Source of the DNA: DASUSH01 sp963785155
Lineage (GTDB): Bacteria; Actinomycetota; Thermoleophilia; Solirubrobacterales; 70-9
Direction of reading: 5' to 3'
Length of the DNA: 64,000 nt
Assembly: GCA_963785155.1 (NCBI GenBank)
Contig: CAWAUB010000001.1
Location: 62,001-126,000 of the forward strand
Position 1 is the first letter of the stretch. Every line of letters begins with the position of its first letter. Position numbers and translations under genes: made by a program. Below, piece after piece: positions 45,548-54,005 of the stretch. The notes beneath the pieces were generated by a model. It was not told the DNA's origin and did no database searches. It saw only the letters and a program-made list of their open reading frames with translations.

Positions 45548-46660
45548 CTACACGCGGCTCTTCTCGACGATTTCCTTTGTCACGGCACGAGGATCGGCGC
45601 CTTTGTCCGCCATGTCCAGCTGGCGGCGGGCGCCCGTGCCGCGGGTAATGAGGGTCTCCACGCTTGCAAGTTCGTCAACACAGCCGAGCTCCTCGGCGTC
45701 TTCCTGGAGCAGCTCGGCCAGGTGGCGGATCATCTCCGGCGCGGGAACCGAGCGCCGCCGCGGGAAGTCGACGAGCTCGCGCTCGATGCCGCCGCATGCC
45801 GCCCTGACCTTGTTGTCGTCGACGAGCTCGGTCGGCACCTCCACCAGCACCTCGCCGTCGTCGAAGAGGGTCGAGAGGCGGTGGGCCAGCGAGTGCACCA
45901 TCGCCGCCAGCGCCGCCGTGTCCTCGAGCCTCGTCTGCTGGTCGAAGACGCGCGTCTCGACCGTGCCGAGATTCGGGTGCGGGCGCACGTCCCACCAGAG
46001 GAACGTGTAGTCCTCGATCGCGCCCGCCTCCATCATCAGCTCGACCCGGCGCGAGAAGATCTCCCACGTGCCGTAGTGGGGAGGCACGCCCTCACGCGGG
46101 AAGGACCGGAAGATCGCCGCCCGCGTGGACATCATCCCGGTCCGCTCGCCGCGCCAGAAGGGCGAGTTCGACGAGAGCGCCAACAGCAGCGGCAGGTAGC
46201 GGCGGATCCCGTCCGCGACGTAGATCGCCTTGTCCGCGCCGTCGATCGCGACGTGGACATGGGTGCCGAAGATCAGCTCCTGGCGTGCGATCCAGCCGAG
46301 CTGCTCGATCAGCTCGTGGTAGCGCGGCCGGTCGACGATCGGCTGAGCGAGCGGCTCGGCGAAGGGATGCGTCCCCGCAGCGCCCACCAGCATGCCGTTC
46401 CGCTCCGCCACCTCGCTCACGGCGCGGCGCAGGCCCGCCAGCTGCGTGGTTGCCTCGGCGACGTTCGCGCAGGGCGTGGTCGCAACCTCGAGCACCGCCT
46501 GGAAGAGCTCGGGCTTCACCTGCGCGGCGATCCCGTCGGCCACCCCGTCGACGATCGCCGCGATCCCCGGCGAGAGGTCATACGTCTCGGCGTCGACGAG
46601 CATCAGCTCCTCCTCGACTCCGATCGTGAACGGCGGCCCGGCGAAGCTGTGCTCGAGCAT
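45548..46660 (-). CDS. ybdK: Glutamate--cysteine ligase type 2 / carboxylate-amine ligase YbdK
   Basis: 370 residues, the family length. The GCS2 signature appears: TIGVEEELMLVD at the N-terminus (metal and ATP side), ATTPCANVAEA, FGTHVHVAIDGADKA and NSPFWRGERTGM. TWEIFSRRVELMM, TVETRVFDQQTRLEDTAALA and the C-terminal acidic helix complete it. Family role: ATP-dependent ligation of an amino acid carboxylate and amine; gamma-glutamylcysteine synthesis is weak in YbdK itself and not certain here. Start ATG at 46660, divergent from the aldolase gene across 62 bases that must contain both promoters. Confidence 0.85.
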   Translation of the reverse strand: MLEHSFAGPPFTIGVEEELMLVDAETYDLSPGIAAIVDGVADGIAAQVKPELFQAVLEVATTPCANVAEATTQLAGLRRAVSEVAERNGMLVGAAGTHPFAEPLAQPIVDRPRYHELIEQLGWIARQELIFGTHVHVAIDGADKAIYVADGIRRYLPLLLALSSNSPFWRGERTGMMSTRAAIFRSFPREGVPPHYGTWEIFSRRVELMMEAGAIEDYTFLWWDVRPHPNLGTVETRVFDQQTRLEDTAALAAMVHSLAHRLSTLFDDGEVLVEVPTELVDDNKVRAACGGIERELVDFPRRRSVPAPEMIRHLAELLQEDAEELGCVDELASVETLITRGTGARRQLDMADKGADPRAVTKEIVEKSRV

Positions 46661-46722
46661 CGGTCGTGAGCCTATATCCACGATTAGACTGCTTTGAACA
46701 CGACCCAAGGAGGAACCGAACA

Positions 46723-47643
46723 GTGGAAGTCAAGGCCGCAACCGAACAGAAGTCCCTTCTAAGCGTCCTGGCGCCCGGCAAGCGCGCCCGGCTCCGCCGC
46801 CTGCTGTTCGAGTTCGGCCCCGGCCAGGGGACCCTGATGCTGCTGCCGATCGACCAGGGGATCGAGCACGGCCCACGCGACTTCTTCCCGAACCCGGCCT
46901 CCAAGGACCCCGAGTACCAGTTCCGGCTGGCGGCCGAGGCCGGCTACTCCGCGCTCGCCTGCCAGATCGGGATGGCGGAGAAGTACTACCCCGACTACGC
47001 GGGCCAGGTGCCGCTGATCCTCAAGGTGAACGGCAAGACCGACGTCCCCCCCTCCGGCGATGCCTTCTCGACGACGAACGCCTCGGTCGAGGACGCGGTT
47101 CGCCTCGGCGCTGACGCGGTCGGCTACACCCTCTACGTCGGCTCGCCCCGCCAGGACGCTGATCTGCTCCAGCTCAAGGGCGTGCGCGAGGACTGCGACC
47201 GCTTCGGCATGCCGCTCGTGATCTGGGCCTACCCCCGCGGCTCGGCGATCGACAAGAAGGGCGGCCAGCTGTCGCCCTACGCGGTCGACTACGCGGCGCG
47301 CATGGCGATGGAGATGGGCGCCGACGTGGTCAAGCTCAACATGCCGAAGCCCGACCCGGAGAAGGACAAGGACTCGCCGGCGCCCTACAACGAGCTTCAG
47401 TGGTCCCAGGACGAGGCGATCCAGCACTGCGTCCAATCCGCGGGCCGCGCGCTCGTCGTCCTCTCCGGCGGCTCCAAGGTCGACGACGACATCGTGCTCG
47501 GCCACACCCGCTCGGTCATGGAGGCCGGTGGCTCCGGCGTGATCTTCGGCCGCAACGTGTGGCAGCGCGAGTGGTCCGAGGCGCTGGAGATCGTCGCCCA
47601 GATCAAGGAGACGCTGGTCTCACACGTGAGCCGCATCCCGTAG
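46723..47643 (+). CDS. Fructose-bisphosphate aldolase class I (DhnA-type)
   Basis: 306 residues from GTG 46723, chosen because aaggagga lies 9 bases upstream; the frame is open from 46666 but without a ribosome site. Motifs: PIDQGIEHGPRDFF, QIGMAEKYYPDY, LILKVNGKTD, WAYPRGSAIDKK, the Schiff-base Lys in ADVVKLNMPKPDP and VVLSGGSKVDDD. Role: reversible cleavage of fructose 1,6-bisphosphate in glycolysis and gluconeogenesis. Similar archaeal-type aldolases occur across Actinobacteria. A hairpin follows its stop. Confidence 0.88.
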   Translation: MEVKAATEQKSLLSVLAPGKRARLRRLLFEFGPGQGTLMLLPIDQGIEHGPRDFFPNPASKDPEYQFRLAAEAGYSALACQIGMAEKYYPDYAGQVPLILKVNGKTDVPPSGDAFSTTNASVEDAVRLGADAVGYTLYVGSPRQDADLLQLKGVREDCDRFGMPLVIWAYPRGSAIDKKGGQLSPYAVDYAARMAMEMGADVVKLNMPKPDPEKDKDSPAPYNELQWSQDEAIQHCVQSAGRALVVLSGGSKVDDDIVLGHTRSVMEAGGSGVIFGRNVWQREWSEALEIVAQIKETLVSHVSRIP

Positions 47644-47651
47644 AGACCGGG

Positions 47652-47671
47652 CGCCCCCTTGCAGGGGGGCG
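47652..47671 (+). terminator. Hairpin after the aldolase gene
   Basis: cgccccc and gggggcg arms (7 bp, perfect) with a 6-base loop, 8 bases after the stop. No T-run follows, so it may act as a stability or Rho-assisted element rather than a strong terminator. Confidence 0.45.
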
Positions 47672-47704
47672 GGACCGACCGCCGCGGGCTTCAGTCTTGC
47701 GGCG

Positions 47705-48235
47705 ATGCGATTCGGGCGGACAGGACCCAGCCTGGGCGCGATCCTCGTGCTCGCGTTCGCCGTCGCCGCTCTGCTCGGCGCGGACTGCTCCGGGAGCGGC
47801 GATGACGACGAGCGCTCGACCCCGCGGGGCGACCGCGTCCGCGCAGAGGTGGAGCGGGTCGTCGACGGCGACACGATTGAGGTCGACCTCGGCGGCGCGG
47901 AGGAGGACGTGCGCTACATCGGCATCGACACGCCGGAGTCGGTGGCCCCGGGAGAGCCGGTCGAGTGCTTCGGGAAGGCGGCGAGCGCGGAGAACGAACG
48001 GCTGGTCGGCGGAGAGACCGTGACGCTTGTCTTCGACGCCGAACGCCGTGACCACTACGGACGCCTCCTCGCCTATGTCTTCGTCGGCGAGACCTTCGTC
48101 AACGCGGAGCTCGTCGAGGCCGGCTACGCGCGAACGCTCGAGATCGAGCCGAACACCTCGCGCGCCGGGCAGTTGGGAAGGCTCGAGGCAGAAGCCGGCC
48201 GCGAGGGCCTCGGCCTCTGGGGCACCTGCGATTAG
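47705..48235 (+). CDS. Thermonuclease (SNase) family nuclease
   Basis: 176 residues. N-terminal signal segment about 1-25 (LGAILVLAFAVAALLGADC); the Cys might be lipidated but Asp at the preceding position is unusual. The SNase core has VVDGDTIEVDL, VRYIGIDTPESV and DHYGRLLAYVFVG; catalytic Arg residues are the R of VRYIGID and the R in DHYGRLLA. The C-terminal EAEAGREGLGLW is also standard. Role: Ca-dependent nuclease acting outside the membrane. Confidence 0.88.
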   Translation: MRFGRTGPSLGAILVLAFAVAALLGADCSGSGDDDERSTPRGDRVRAEVERVVDGDTIEVDLGGAEEDVRYIGIDTPESVAPGEPVECFGKAASAENERLVGGETVTLVFDAERRDHYGRLLAYVFVGETFVNAELVEAGYARTLEIEPNTSRAGQLGRLEAEAGREGLGLWGTCD

Positions 48236-48249
48236 CCATGTGCGTACCG

Positions 48250-48277
48250 TTACGAGCGTGTAAGGAACCGCTATAAC
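48250..48277 (+). promoter_or_regulatory. Predicted promoter of the small membrane gene
   Basis: TTACGA at 48250-48255 and TATAAC at 48272-48277, 16 bases apart, are acceptable -35 and -10 boxes upstream of ATG 48322. Prediction from sequence only. Confidence 0.35.
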
Positions 48278-48321
48278 CGGTGTACCCTTCTGGTAGCTTC
48301 CCGGGCCTCGCCTCCGGGGGG

Positions 48322-48603
48322 ATGACGATGGAATCAAGCACGGCCACAGCCACCGCCACACGCGTCGAACGAGACCTCGACCAGTTCGAGGTCGCCTTCG
48401 AGCAGGAAGCCGCGCTCGAACGCAGGCGCCGCAAGCAGCTTCGTCAGCGCGCCGCCAACCGCTCGCGCGCCCGCCATATCGCCCGCACGGAGACGCGCGG
48501 GAAGATCCGGTTCAGCGTTCTCTTCGCCGCACTCGCGGCGACCGTGATCACCGTCGTGATCGTGATGTTCGAGATCCTGGCGTGGGTCATCACGAGCTCC
48601 TAG
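48322..48603 (+). CDS. Small basic membrane protein, 93 residues
   Basis: ATG 48322 with a G-rich ribosome site (cggggggatg). A Thr/Ala-rich start is followed by a charged coiled-coil-like part (ERDLDQFEVAFEQEAALERR) and a basic stretch (KQLRQRAANRSRARHIART). One C-terminal membrane helix (VLFAALAATVITVVIVMF) completes it. Topology: N-in, tail-anchored. Function unknown. Confidence 0.65.
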   Translation: MTMESSTATATATRVERDLDQFEVAFEQEAALERRRRKQLRQRAANRSRARHIARTETRGKIRFSVLFAALAATVITVVIVMFEILAWVITSS

Positions 48604-48640
48604 CGAGCTCGCTCGCAGACCCAGACTTCAGGTAGGCGGG

Positions 48641-48874
48641 CTACTCGCCCGACGAGAGATCGTCGAGGGCCTTGTTGACCCTCTCCCCGCTCCCGGCCGG
48701 AACATTGGCGTTCTCGGCCTGAATGCTGAGGTAGACCTCCTTGCGGAACACCGGCACGTCGCGCGGCGCGGTGATCCCGATTCGGACCTTGTCGCCGGCA
48801 ACCGCGAGCACGGAGATCTCGACGTCGTCCCCGATCATGATGCTCTGGTTGGTCTTGCGTGTTAGGACCAGCAC
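48641..48874 (-). CDS. csrA: Carbon storage regulator CsrA
   Basis: 77 residues from GTG 48874. LVLTRKTNQSIMIGDDVEISVL and KVRIGITAPRDVPVFRKEVYL are canonical CsrA strands; Leu4/Arg6 at the start and Arg/Glu at the end of strand 5 (VFRKEVY) form the RNA-binding surface. Family role: binds GGA-containing hairpins in mRNA leaders and alters translation or stability. The C-tail (GSGERVNKALDDLS) is species-specific. No flagellar gene or fliW is in the window, so its partner and targets cannot be read here. Confidence 0.92.
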   Translation of the reverse strand: MLVLTRKTNQSIMIGDDVEISVLAVAGDKVRIGITAPRDVPVFRKEVYLSIQAENANVPAGSGERVNKALDDLSSGE

Positions 48875-48988
48875 AATCGCCCCTCGCTTCCTTACGAGTT
48901 TGGCGAACCCCCTAGGGCACACCCCATCGCCAGAAAGCGTACCCGAACGGGCCCTGCCATAGCGACACTTGTAGTGTGCGGCCCGCAA

Positions 48989-49566
48989 ATGGCCAAGAAA
49001 TCGCTACGAGCACAACTGAATCAGATCCGCGCCTGGGTCCGCCAGGGCCGCACCGACGCCTGGATCGCCCACCAGCTCGAGGTTCCCGCCTCCGAGCTCC
49101 GCGAGTTCCGCCGCCGCCACGAGCTCACCGCCGACGGCGACGACGATGCCGAACTTGACCTCCGCGACGAGATCGAAGCCGAGATCGAAGCCGCCACGCT
49201 CTCCGACGACGAGGAGGACGAGGAGGAAGAGGAGAGACGAGGAGGCCGACGACGAGCCGACGAAGCTGCCGACGACGGGGACGAGGACGACGAGCTGACC
49301 CGGCGGAGGCCGACGAGGACGCCGGAGCCGAGGGCGCCGATGGGGCGCCGAAGCGCCGGCGCCGGCGCCGCGGTCGTCGCGGTCGCGGCGGGGCGAAGAA
49401 GCTAGAGGGGACGTTCGACCACGGCAAGGAGGGGTACGGCCTGTGGCTGGACCCCGCCGTCGCGGACAACCCCGTCTACTCGGAGCACTGGGCGGACCAC
49501 CGCGCGGTCGAGGTCCAGGTCGAGCCCGACCGGATCACGATCCGCCGGGTCGAAACCGAGGACTAG
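48989..49566 (+). CDS. Acidic-then-basic low-complexity protein with N-terminal HTH-like part and conserved C-domain (frameshifted)
   Basis: ATG 48989. Residues 1-45 (QLNQIRAWVRQGRTDAWIAH and SELREFRRRHEL) look like a small helix-turn-helix. The middle is strongly acidic (DDEEDEEEEE) and then strongly basic (KRRRRRRGRRGRGGAKK). The C-terminal 45 residues form a compact domain (FDHGKEGYGLWLDPAV and VEVQVEPDRITIRR). The acidic region stays in one frame, but the basic and C-terminal parts need a shift near 49300, and probably one or two more. Joined about 192 residues. Function unknown; nucleic-acid binding is inferred from the charge pattern. Confidence 0.55.
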
Positions 49567-49575
49567 CAATCCGTC

Positions 49576-49590
49576 AGGGGGTCAGACCCT
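49576..49590. repeat. Palindromic element, family alpha, copy 3
   Basis: gggtcagaccc core with 5-bp perfect arms, inside agggggtcagaccct. It overlaps the 3' end of the flippase gene on the minus strand and provides its stop codon (gtcTGA). Confidence 0.55.
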
Positions 49591-51576
49591 CGATTCTAGG
49601 TTGCTCCGCGCCTTCCAGGCCTTGCTCGGGGCGTTCTCGAGCTCGGTCAGGACCGCCTCGAGCGCCATCAGCTCGTCGGTGCGAACCCCTTCGGAGAGCA
49701 GCGTCCGCATCTTTGCGTCGCGCTGAGCGACGGTGCCCTCCGGGAACAGGTAGCCCGCGATGTTCGCGTCGCGCTCCTCGGGCGAGCCCCAGCGACGGGC
49801 GGCCTTCTTTCCCTCCTGGATCGGGGTGCCGCCGTTGGCGGCCGCGCGGCGCAGCGCGGTGACAACCAGGGCGCCACCGTCCTCCTGCGCGCCGGCCCCG
49901 TTCTCGGTCAGGCCGCGGCTGGCGAGTCGCTCGGGGATCTGCCCCACCGGCTTGCCCTTGACGATCGCGATCCTCAGGGCCACGCGATCGGCGTCCTCGA
50001 GCCCGCCAATCGCCTTCGCCGGGTCGAACCGCCCGCCGCGACCCTTCTTCCCGAACTGCGAGCGGACGATCTGCAGCAGGGCGCCCCAGTGGTGGCGGGG
50101 GACGATCCCGCTCGCCGGCAGGAACGCCATGTAGGCGGCGAAGAACCCGATCCCGAGGACGAGCTGGAGGAAGCCGTTGTCCGGGACGACGAGCGCGTAG
50201 ATGGCGGCCAGGGCCGCGGCGACGAGCGTGGCGCCGACGATCTTCAGCCAGGGCAGCTCGACCGGTTCGTCACCAAACTGCGAGCGGGTGAGCATGAAGA
50301 CGCTGGGGATGAGGAAGCCGATCATCATCGCGATCGGTGCGCCCTCGACCCCGATCTCGGGGACGAGGATGAGCGCCGAGACGACCATTGCCGTCGCTGC
50401 GACGACGGCGCCGATGATGAAGGTGATCCGCTTGTTCGGGATCGAGACCGCCTGGGAGATCGAGCGCATCACGCTCGGGCCCATCAGCGCCACGGCGACG
50501 AGGGGGACGAGCGGCGCGGCGTCGGCGTAGCCGCTCGGCGCGAGGTGGGCGAGAACCTCGGCGGCAAGCGTCGCGGCGAAGACGGCGATGATGCAGAGCA
50601 GGAAGAAGTAGGTGAGCTGCTGGCCGCGCGCCGTCGCCCTGCCGTATTCGTTCTGGACCGCCTGGAAGCTGAGCGACTTGCGCAGTGGGCGCATCGCGAT
50701 GCGGAACCCACCTGGCAGCAACGCGACGACGACGGCCGTGCGGGCGGCGAGCTGGTAGACGCCGACGTCGGCGTCGGAGACGAACCGGGAGAGGATGAAG
50801 ATGTCGGCGCTCATCAGCGTGAACATCGAGAGCACGACCGGGATCCGGGGCGCCCCGCGGCGGAAGATCTCGCGGGCCTCCGCGAGGCTCGGGTGCAGGT
50901 CGTAGCTGCCCCGCAGGAGGATGAGCGCGAAGGCGACGGCTGCCACGGTGCCGATGGCGGTCCCGGCGATCGCTCCCTCGAGTCCCGCGCCCGAGGCAAC
51001 GAGGGCGACGACCGCGACCAGGATCAGGAGCGGGCGGGCGACCTCGGCGGCCACATGCGCGCCGGGCCGGCGCTCGAGCCAGAGCACGAGCGAAGAGAGG
51101 CGGAAGATCGCGCTCAGGCCGCCGGTGATCGCCGCGAAGGCGACGAGCTCGCGGTCCGAGTCGCCGCCGAGCAGGAGGTCGGCGATCGGCTCGGCGAGGG
51201 CGACGACGATGACGGTGCCGACGATCGAGACGATCACCGTCAGCCAGAGTCCGGTGCCGAGGCTGCGCTGGTCGCCGCCCGCGTCGGCGGCGCGATCCTC
51301 GTCGTCCTCGTCATCGTCGTCCTCGTCGTCCATGCCGAAGACGCGCTTGAAGGTGCCCTGCTTGGTCGCCAGGTTGAAGAGCATCGTGAGCAGGCCGGCG
51401 AGGAAGAGCAGGAGGCCGAAGCGGCCGAAGTCCGCCGGGCCGAGGAAGAACGCGACGACGATGACGCTGGCGAACGTGAGCAGGTTGCTGGTGATCAGCA
51501 GCCCGGCCTGGATCCCGGAATAGCGGAGGACCTTCGAGCCGAGGACTGCCCCGCTCGATGGCTGCTTGGGACTCAA
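49582..51576 (-). CDS. Polysaccharide flippase (Wzx/MATE-like) with long C-terminal tail
   Basis: TTG at 51576 overlaps the stop of the upstream sulfotransferase (TTGA). About 12-14 hydrophobic segments run from residue 20 to 470: NLLTFASVIVVAFFLGPADFG, the typical start of Wzx-type PST transporters, then VLSMFTLMSADIFILSRFVSD and others. An acidic loop (DEDDDDEDDEDR) lies after helix 3. From about residue 500 a soluble tail of about 165 residues follows (PEERDANIAGYLFPEGTVAQRD), unusual for Wzx. Predicted role: export of lipid-linked glycan, fitting its place at the end of the glycan operon. Confidence 0.78.
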   Translation of the reverse strand: MSPKQPSSGAVLGSKVLRYSGIQAGLLITSNLLTFASVIVVAFFLGPADFGRFGLLLFLAGLLTMLFNLATKQGTFKRVFGMDDEDDDDEDDEDRAADAGGDQRSLGTGLWLTVIVSIVGTVIVVALAEPIADLLLGGDSDRELVAFAAITGGLSAIFRLSSLVLWLERRPGAHVAAEVARPLLILVAVVALVASGAGLEGAIAGTAIGTVAAVAFALILLRGSYDLHPSLAEAREIFRRGAPRIPVVLSMFTLMSADIFILSRFVSDADVGVYQLAARTAVVVALLPGGFRIAMRPLRKSLSFQAVQNEYGRATARGQQLTYFFLLCIIAVFAATLAAEVLAHLAPSGYADAAPLVPLVAVALMGPSVMRSISQAVSIPNKRITFIIGAVVAATAMVVSALILVPEIGVEGAPIAMMIGFLIPSVFMLTRSQFGDEPVELPWLKIVGATLVAAALAAIYALVVPDNGFLQLVLGIGFFAAYMAFLPASGIVPRHHWGALLQIVRSQFGKKGRGGRFDPAKAIGGLEDADRVALRIAIVKGKPVGQIPERLASRGLTENGAGAQEDGGALVVTALRRAAANGGTPIQEGKKAARRWGSPEERDANIAGYLFPEGTVAQRDAKMRTLLSEGVRTDELMALEAVLTELENAPSKAWKARSNLESRV

Positions 51577-52457
51577 GTCCAGATCGACCAGTTGGCGAAA
51601 TCGCGGCCGGTGAACTCGCTGAGCTTCGTCGCGTCGTCGCGAAGCACCTCGAGCACATCGTCCGGCAACTGGTCGCGCAGGTTCGGCCGCTCGATCGGCC
51701 GCGAAAGGCGCAGGCCGCCCTCGGCGTAGTTCCAGAAGACCTTCGGGATCTTCTTGCCGAAGTCGCTCCGGCTCCACTCCTGGACCTTCATCCCGGCCTT
51801 CGACGCCCGCCGCTTCTTCGCGGTCCGGTGCCGGACCGTGTCGAAGGCCTTGTGCTTGAAGTCGGGGTCGATGTCGAGGAACTCGAAGACCTCGCGCAGC
51901 TGGGCGTCGCGGCGGTCACGAAGGTCGGACTGCTGGAAGACGAGGATCTGCGAGCGGTCGTAGAACTTGAGGAAGCGCTCGAGCTGCATGAAGTAGCGGC
52001 TGCGCAGCACGTAGGTCGTGTTGGGATGGGTGATCGTCTCGATCACCGTGCCGCGCTCGCGCCGCTTCGCGTAGTTGTGGACCCAGTGGGCCTCGATCCG
52101 CGCGACGGGGTCGCGGACCATGAAGATCAGCTTCGCGTCGGGGACGACCTCGGCCATCCGCTCCGGGATCCCCTCGTGGTGGGGCCAGGTCGTGTAGTTG
52201 GGCGAGGACTCCAGCCGGACCGCCTTGTCCGGATCGAAGTGGCCGCGATACCAGTCAAGGCCCTGGCCCCAGTTGTTCGCCTCGATGAAGAAGTTGAGCT
52301 CCTTCGGGTCCGAGACCGAGACCTCGGGGTGGTGGCCGAGGTAGAAGTGCAGCGTGCTCGTGCCGCATTTCTGGGCGCCGATCACGATCGTGTTGGGCAG
52401 CGCGCCGCCCCCGCTCCCGGCAGGCGTCCGTTGTGGGGTCTCGAGAGAGGCCTCCAT
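51573..52457 (-). CDS. Sulfotransferase domain protein (heparan-type)
   Basis: 294 residues from ATG 52457. The PAPS 5'-phosphosulfate loop is TIVIGAQKCGTSTLHFYL (about residues 23-40) and the 3'-phosphate region is LIFMVRDPVARIEAHW, with a Ser/Arg-type contact. PKELNFFIE and SPNYTTWP match N-deacetylase/sulfotransferase-like and bacterial carbohydrate sulfotransferases. Predicted reaction: transfer of sulfate from PAPS to a sugar hydroxyl or amino group. Its ATG lies 7 bases past the end of the unknown gene and its stop overlaps the flippase start. Confidence 0.82.
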   Translation of the reverse strand: MEASLETPQRTPAGSGGGALPNTIVIGAQKCGTSTLHFYLGHHPEVSVSDPKELNFFIEANNWGQGLDWYRGHFDPDKAVRLESSPNYTTWPHHEGIPERMAEVVPDAKLIFMVRDPVARIEAHWVHNYAKRRERGTVIETITHPNTTYVLRSRYFMQLERFLKFYDRSQILVFQQSDLRDRRDAQLREVFEFLDIDPDFKHKAFDTVRHRTAKKRRASKAGMKVQEWSRSDFGKKIPKVFWNYAEGGLRLSRPIERPNLRDQLPDDVLEVLRDDATKLSEFTGRDFANWSIWT

Positions 52458-52463
52458 GGCTCC

Positions 52464-52934
52464 TTATGGTGCCGAAATAGTCATCCAGCGTGCGGTTCGG
52501 CGCCCGGCGAGGATGGCGCGAATACGTCGCTCGGCGAACCGAGGATAGGGCTCGGCGGAGATCCGGGCAGCACGTTCAGGCGACGGCACGTACTCGAAGG
52601 CGAAGCCCGCGCGGCGGAGTGCGGTGAACTCCAGGGAGTCCGTGATCGCGAGGAGGCGGTGAGGTTCGATTCCCTCGGCGGGGCGACGTCACGCAGGCGG
52701 GGGATGAGCTCGTTTTCTGGTAGTCCAATTACGACCACCGCGAGGCGGGCGGGCGGGGGCGGTGGATCGGTGACGTGCGTTGAGGGCTCGGCGGAGGGCA
52801 ATAAGGGGGAGGCGCGGACCGACGCGCTTGACGAGCTCGGCGGAGACCGAAAGCGCCGGACTCGCTGCTCCCCGATGCCTTTTCCACACCATCGTGTGGA
52901 GAACCCATCGCAGGCTGCGAATTCCCCCCGTCAC
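52464..52934 (-). CDS. Hypothetical protein between glycosyltransferase and sulfotransferase (frameshifted)
   Basis: GTG at 52934 overlaps the putative glycosyltransferase stop. Basic N-terminal half (GIRSLRWVLHTMVWKRHRG), then LAVVVIGLPENELIPRLRDV, and after one or two shifts near 52735 and 52690 HRLLAITDSLEFTALRRAGF and YPRFAERRIRAIL to a stop at 52464. Read across, about 155 residues. The LLAITDSLEFTALRRAG segment has a nucleotide-sugar or Rossmann-like feel, but no family is recognised. Place in the operon implies a glycan-related role. Confidence 0.45.
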
Positions 52935-54005
52935 CCTCCCCTACAAGCCCCGTCAACCACGCGGCGGCATCCCTCGCCCCGTCGGCCGGCGGCAGGGTCC
53001 CGAGGCTCGCCCGCACGGCCTGCCTCACACCCGGATCGAGGAGCTCGCCGAGCCGCACCTCCAACGCCGGATCCTCCGGCCCCTCCATCCCCCTCCCCAA
53101 GCCCGCGTCCTGCACCCACCTCGCCCGCGCGGCCTGGTCGTCGATCTGCCGCGGCATCGGAACGAACAGGCTCGGCACACCGTGCGCCAGCAGTTCGTGG
53201 AAGGCGTTGTAGCCCGCAGCGGCGACGGCCAGGTCGAACGCGTTGTAGAAGCGGCTCATCGGATAGGTCCCGCGCAGGAGGACGACGCCGTCGGGAACGC
53301 TCAGCTCGGGCGAGAGGCTGGACTCGAGGGCGGCGACCTGCAGGTCCGGGTCGCGGCCAGCACCTCGAGGCTGCGGGCGACGGCGGAGTCGAGCTCCGGC
53401 CCCTGGCCGAGGGCGACAAGGGCGTGCGGCCGCTCGGGGTCGAGGCCCAGCTCATCGCACGCCTGCTCGCGGCTGAGCAGCTCATCGGGTGCGAGGAAGA
53501 CGATCGGGGCGACCCGCTCGGCCTCGTCGCGGCGGGCGACGGTGAGGCCGCGGTCCTCGGCCTCGGCGTACTCGCCCGGCTCGAGCACGCCGTCGAACTC
53601 CCCGGCCCAGTAGATCGCCTCGGCGCCGGACCCCTCCCGCCACATCGCCCGCCGGCACCAGACGGTCTTCATCGCGCTGCCGCGGTGCGCTCGCAGGACG
53701 GCGACGAGCGCGTCGTAGGGGTGGGCGCCGTCGAAGACGAGCAGGTCCGGCTCGAGCTCGTCGATCAGCAGCTCCAGGCGGGCGCGCAGGCGACGGTCCC
53801 AGCGCCGCGGCGACTCGGCGGCCGCCGCGGTATGCGAGGGGAAGTACTCGACCGGGAAGCCCATCTGGTCGACCACCGGTGCGGCGGCCGAAAGGGTCAG
53901 GAACGTCGGCTCGATCTCCTCGCCCATACGCCGCACGATCGCCATGCCGCGCGTCAGGTGGCCGAGGCCGGTGCCGTTCGAGGTGACGAAGAGGAGCCGG
54001 CTCAC
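52931..54005 (-). CDS. GT-B-like glycosyltransferase, MurG/UGT-type (frameshifted)
   Basis: GTG at 54005 overlaps the stop of the upstream sulfotransferase (GTGA). The N-domain has LLFVTSNGTGLGHLTRGMAIVRRM (GHLTR acceptor loop), PDLLVFDGAHPYDAL and VWCRRAMWREG. The C-domain has RFYNAFDLAVAAAGYNAFHELLAHG and PSLFVPMPRQIDDQAARARW, the nucleotide-sugar loop of MurG-like enzymes. A shift near 53350 joins the domains, and another near 52940 gives a short natural end. About 358 residues. Predicted to add a sugar to the glycan made by this operon. Confidence 0.72.

Noticed and set aside
46666..46722. Upstream ATG extension of the aldolase
   Set aside because: It would run through the promoter region of the divergent ybdK gene and place the clear aaggagga ribosome site inside the coding region.
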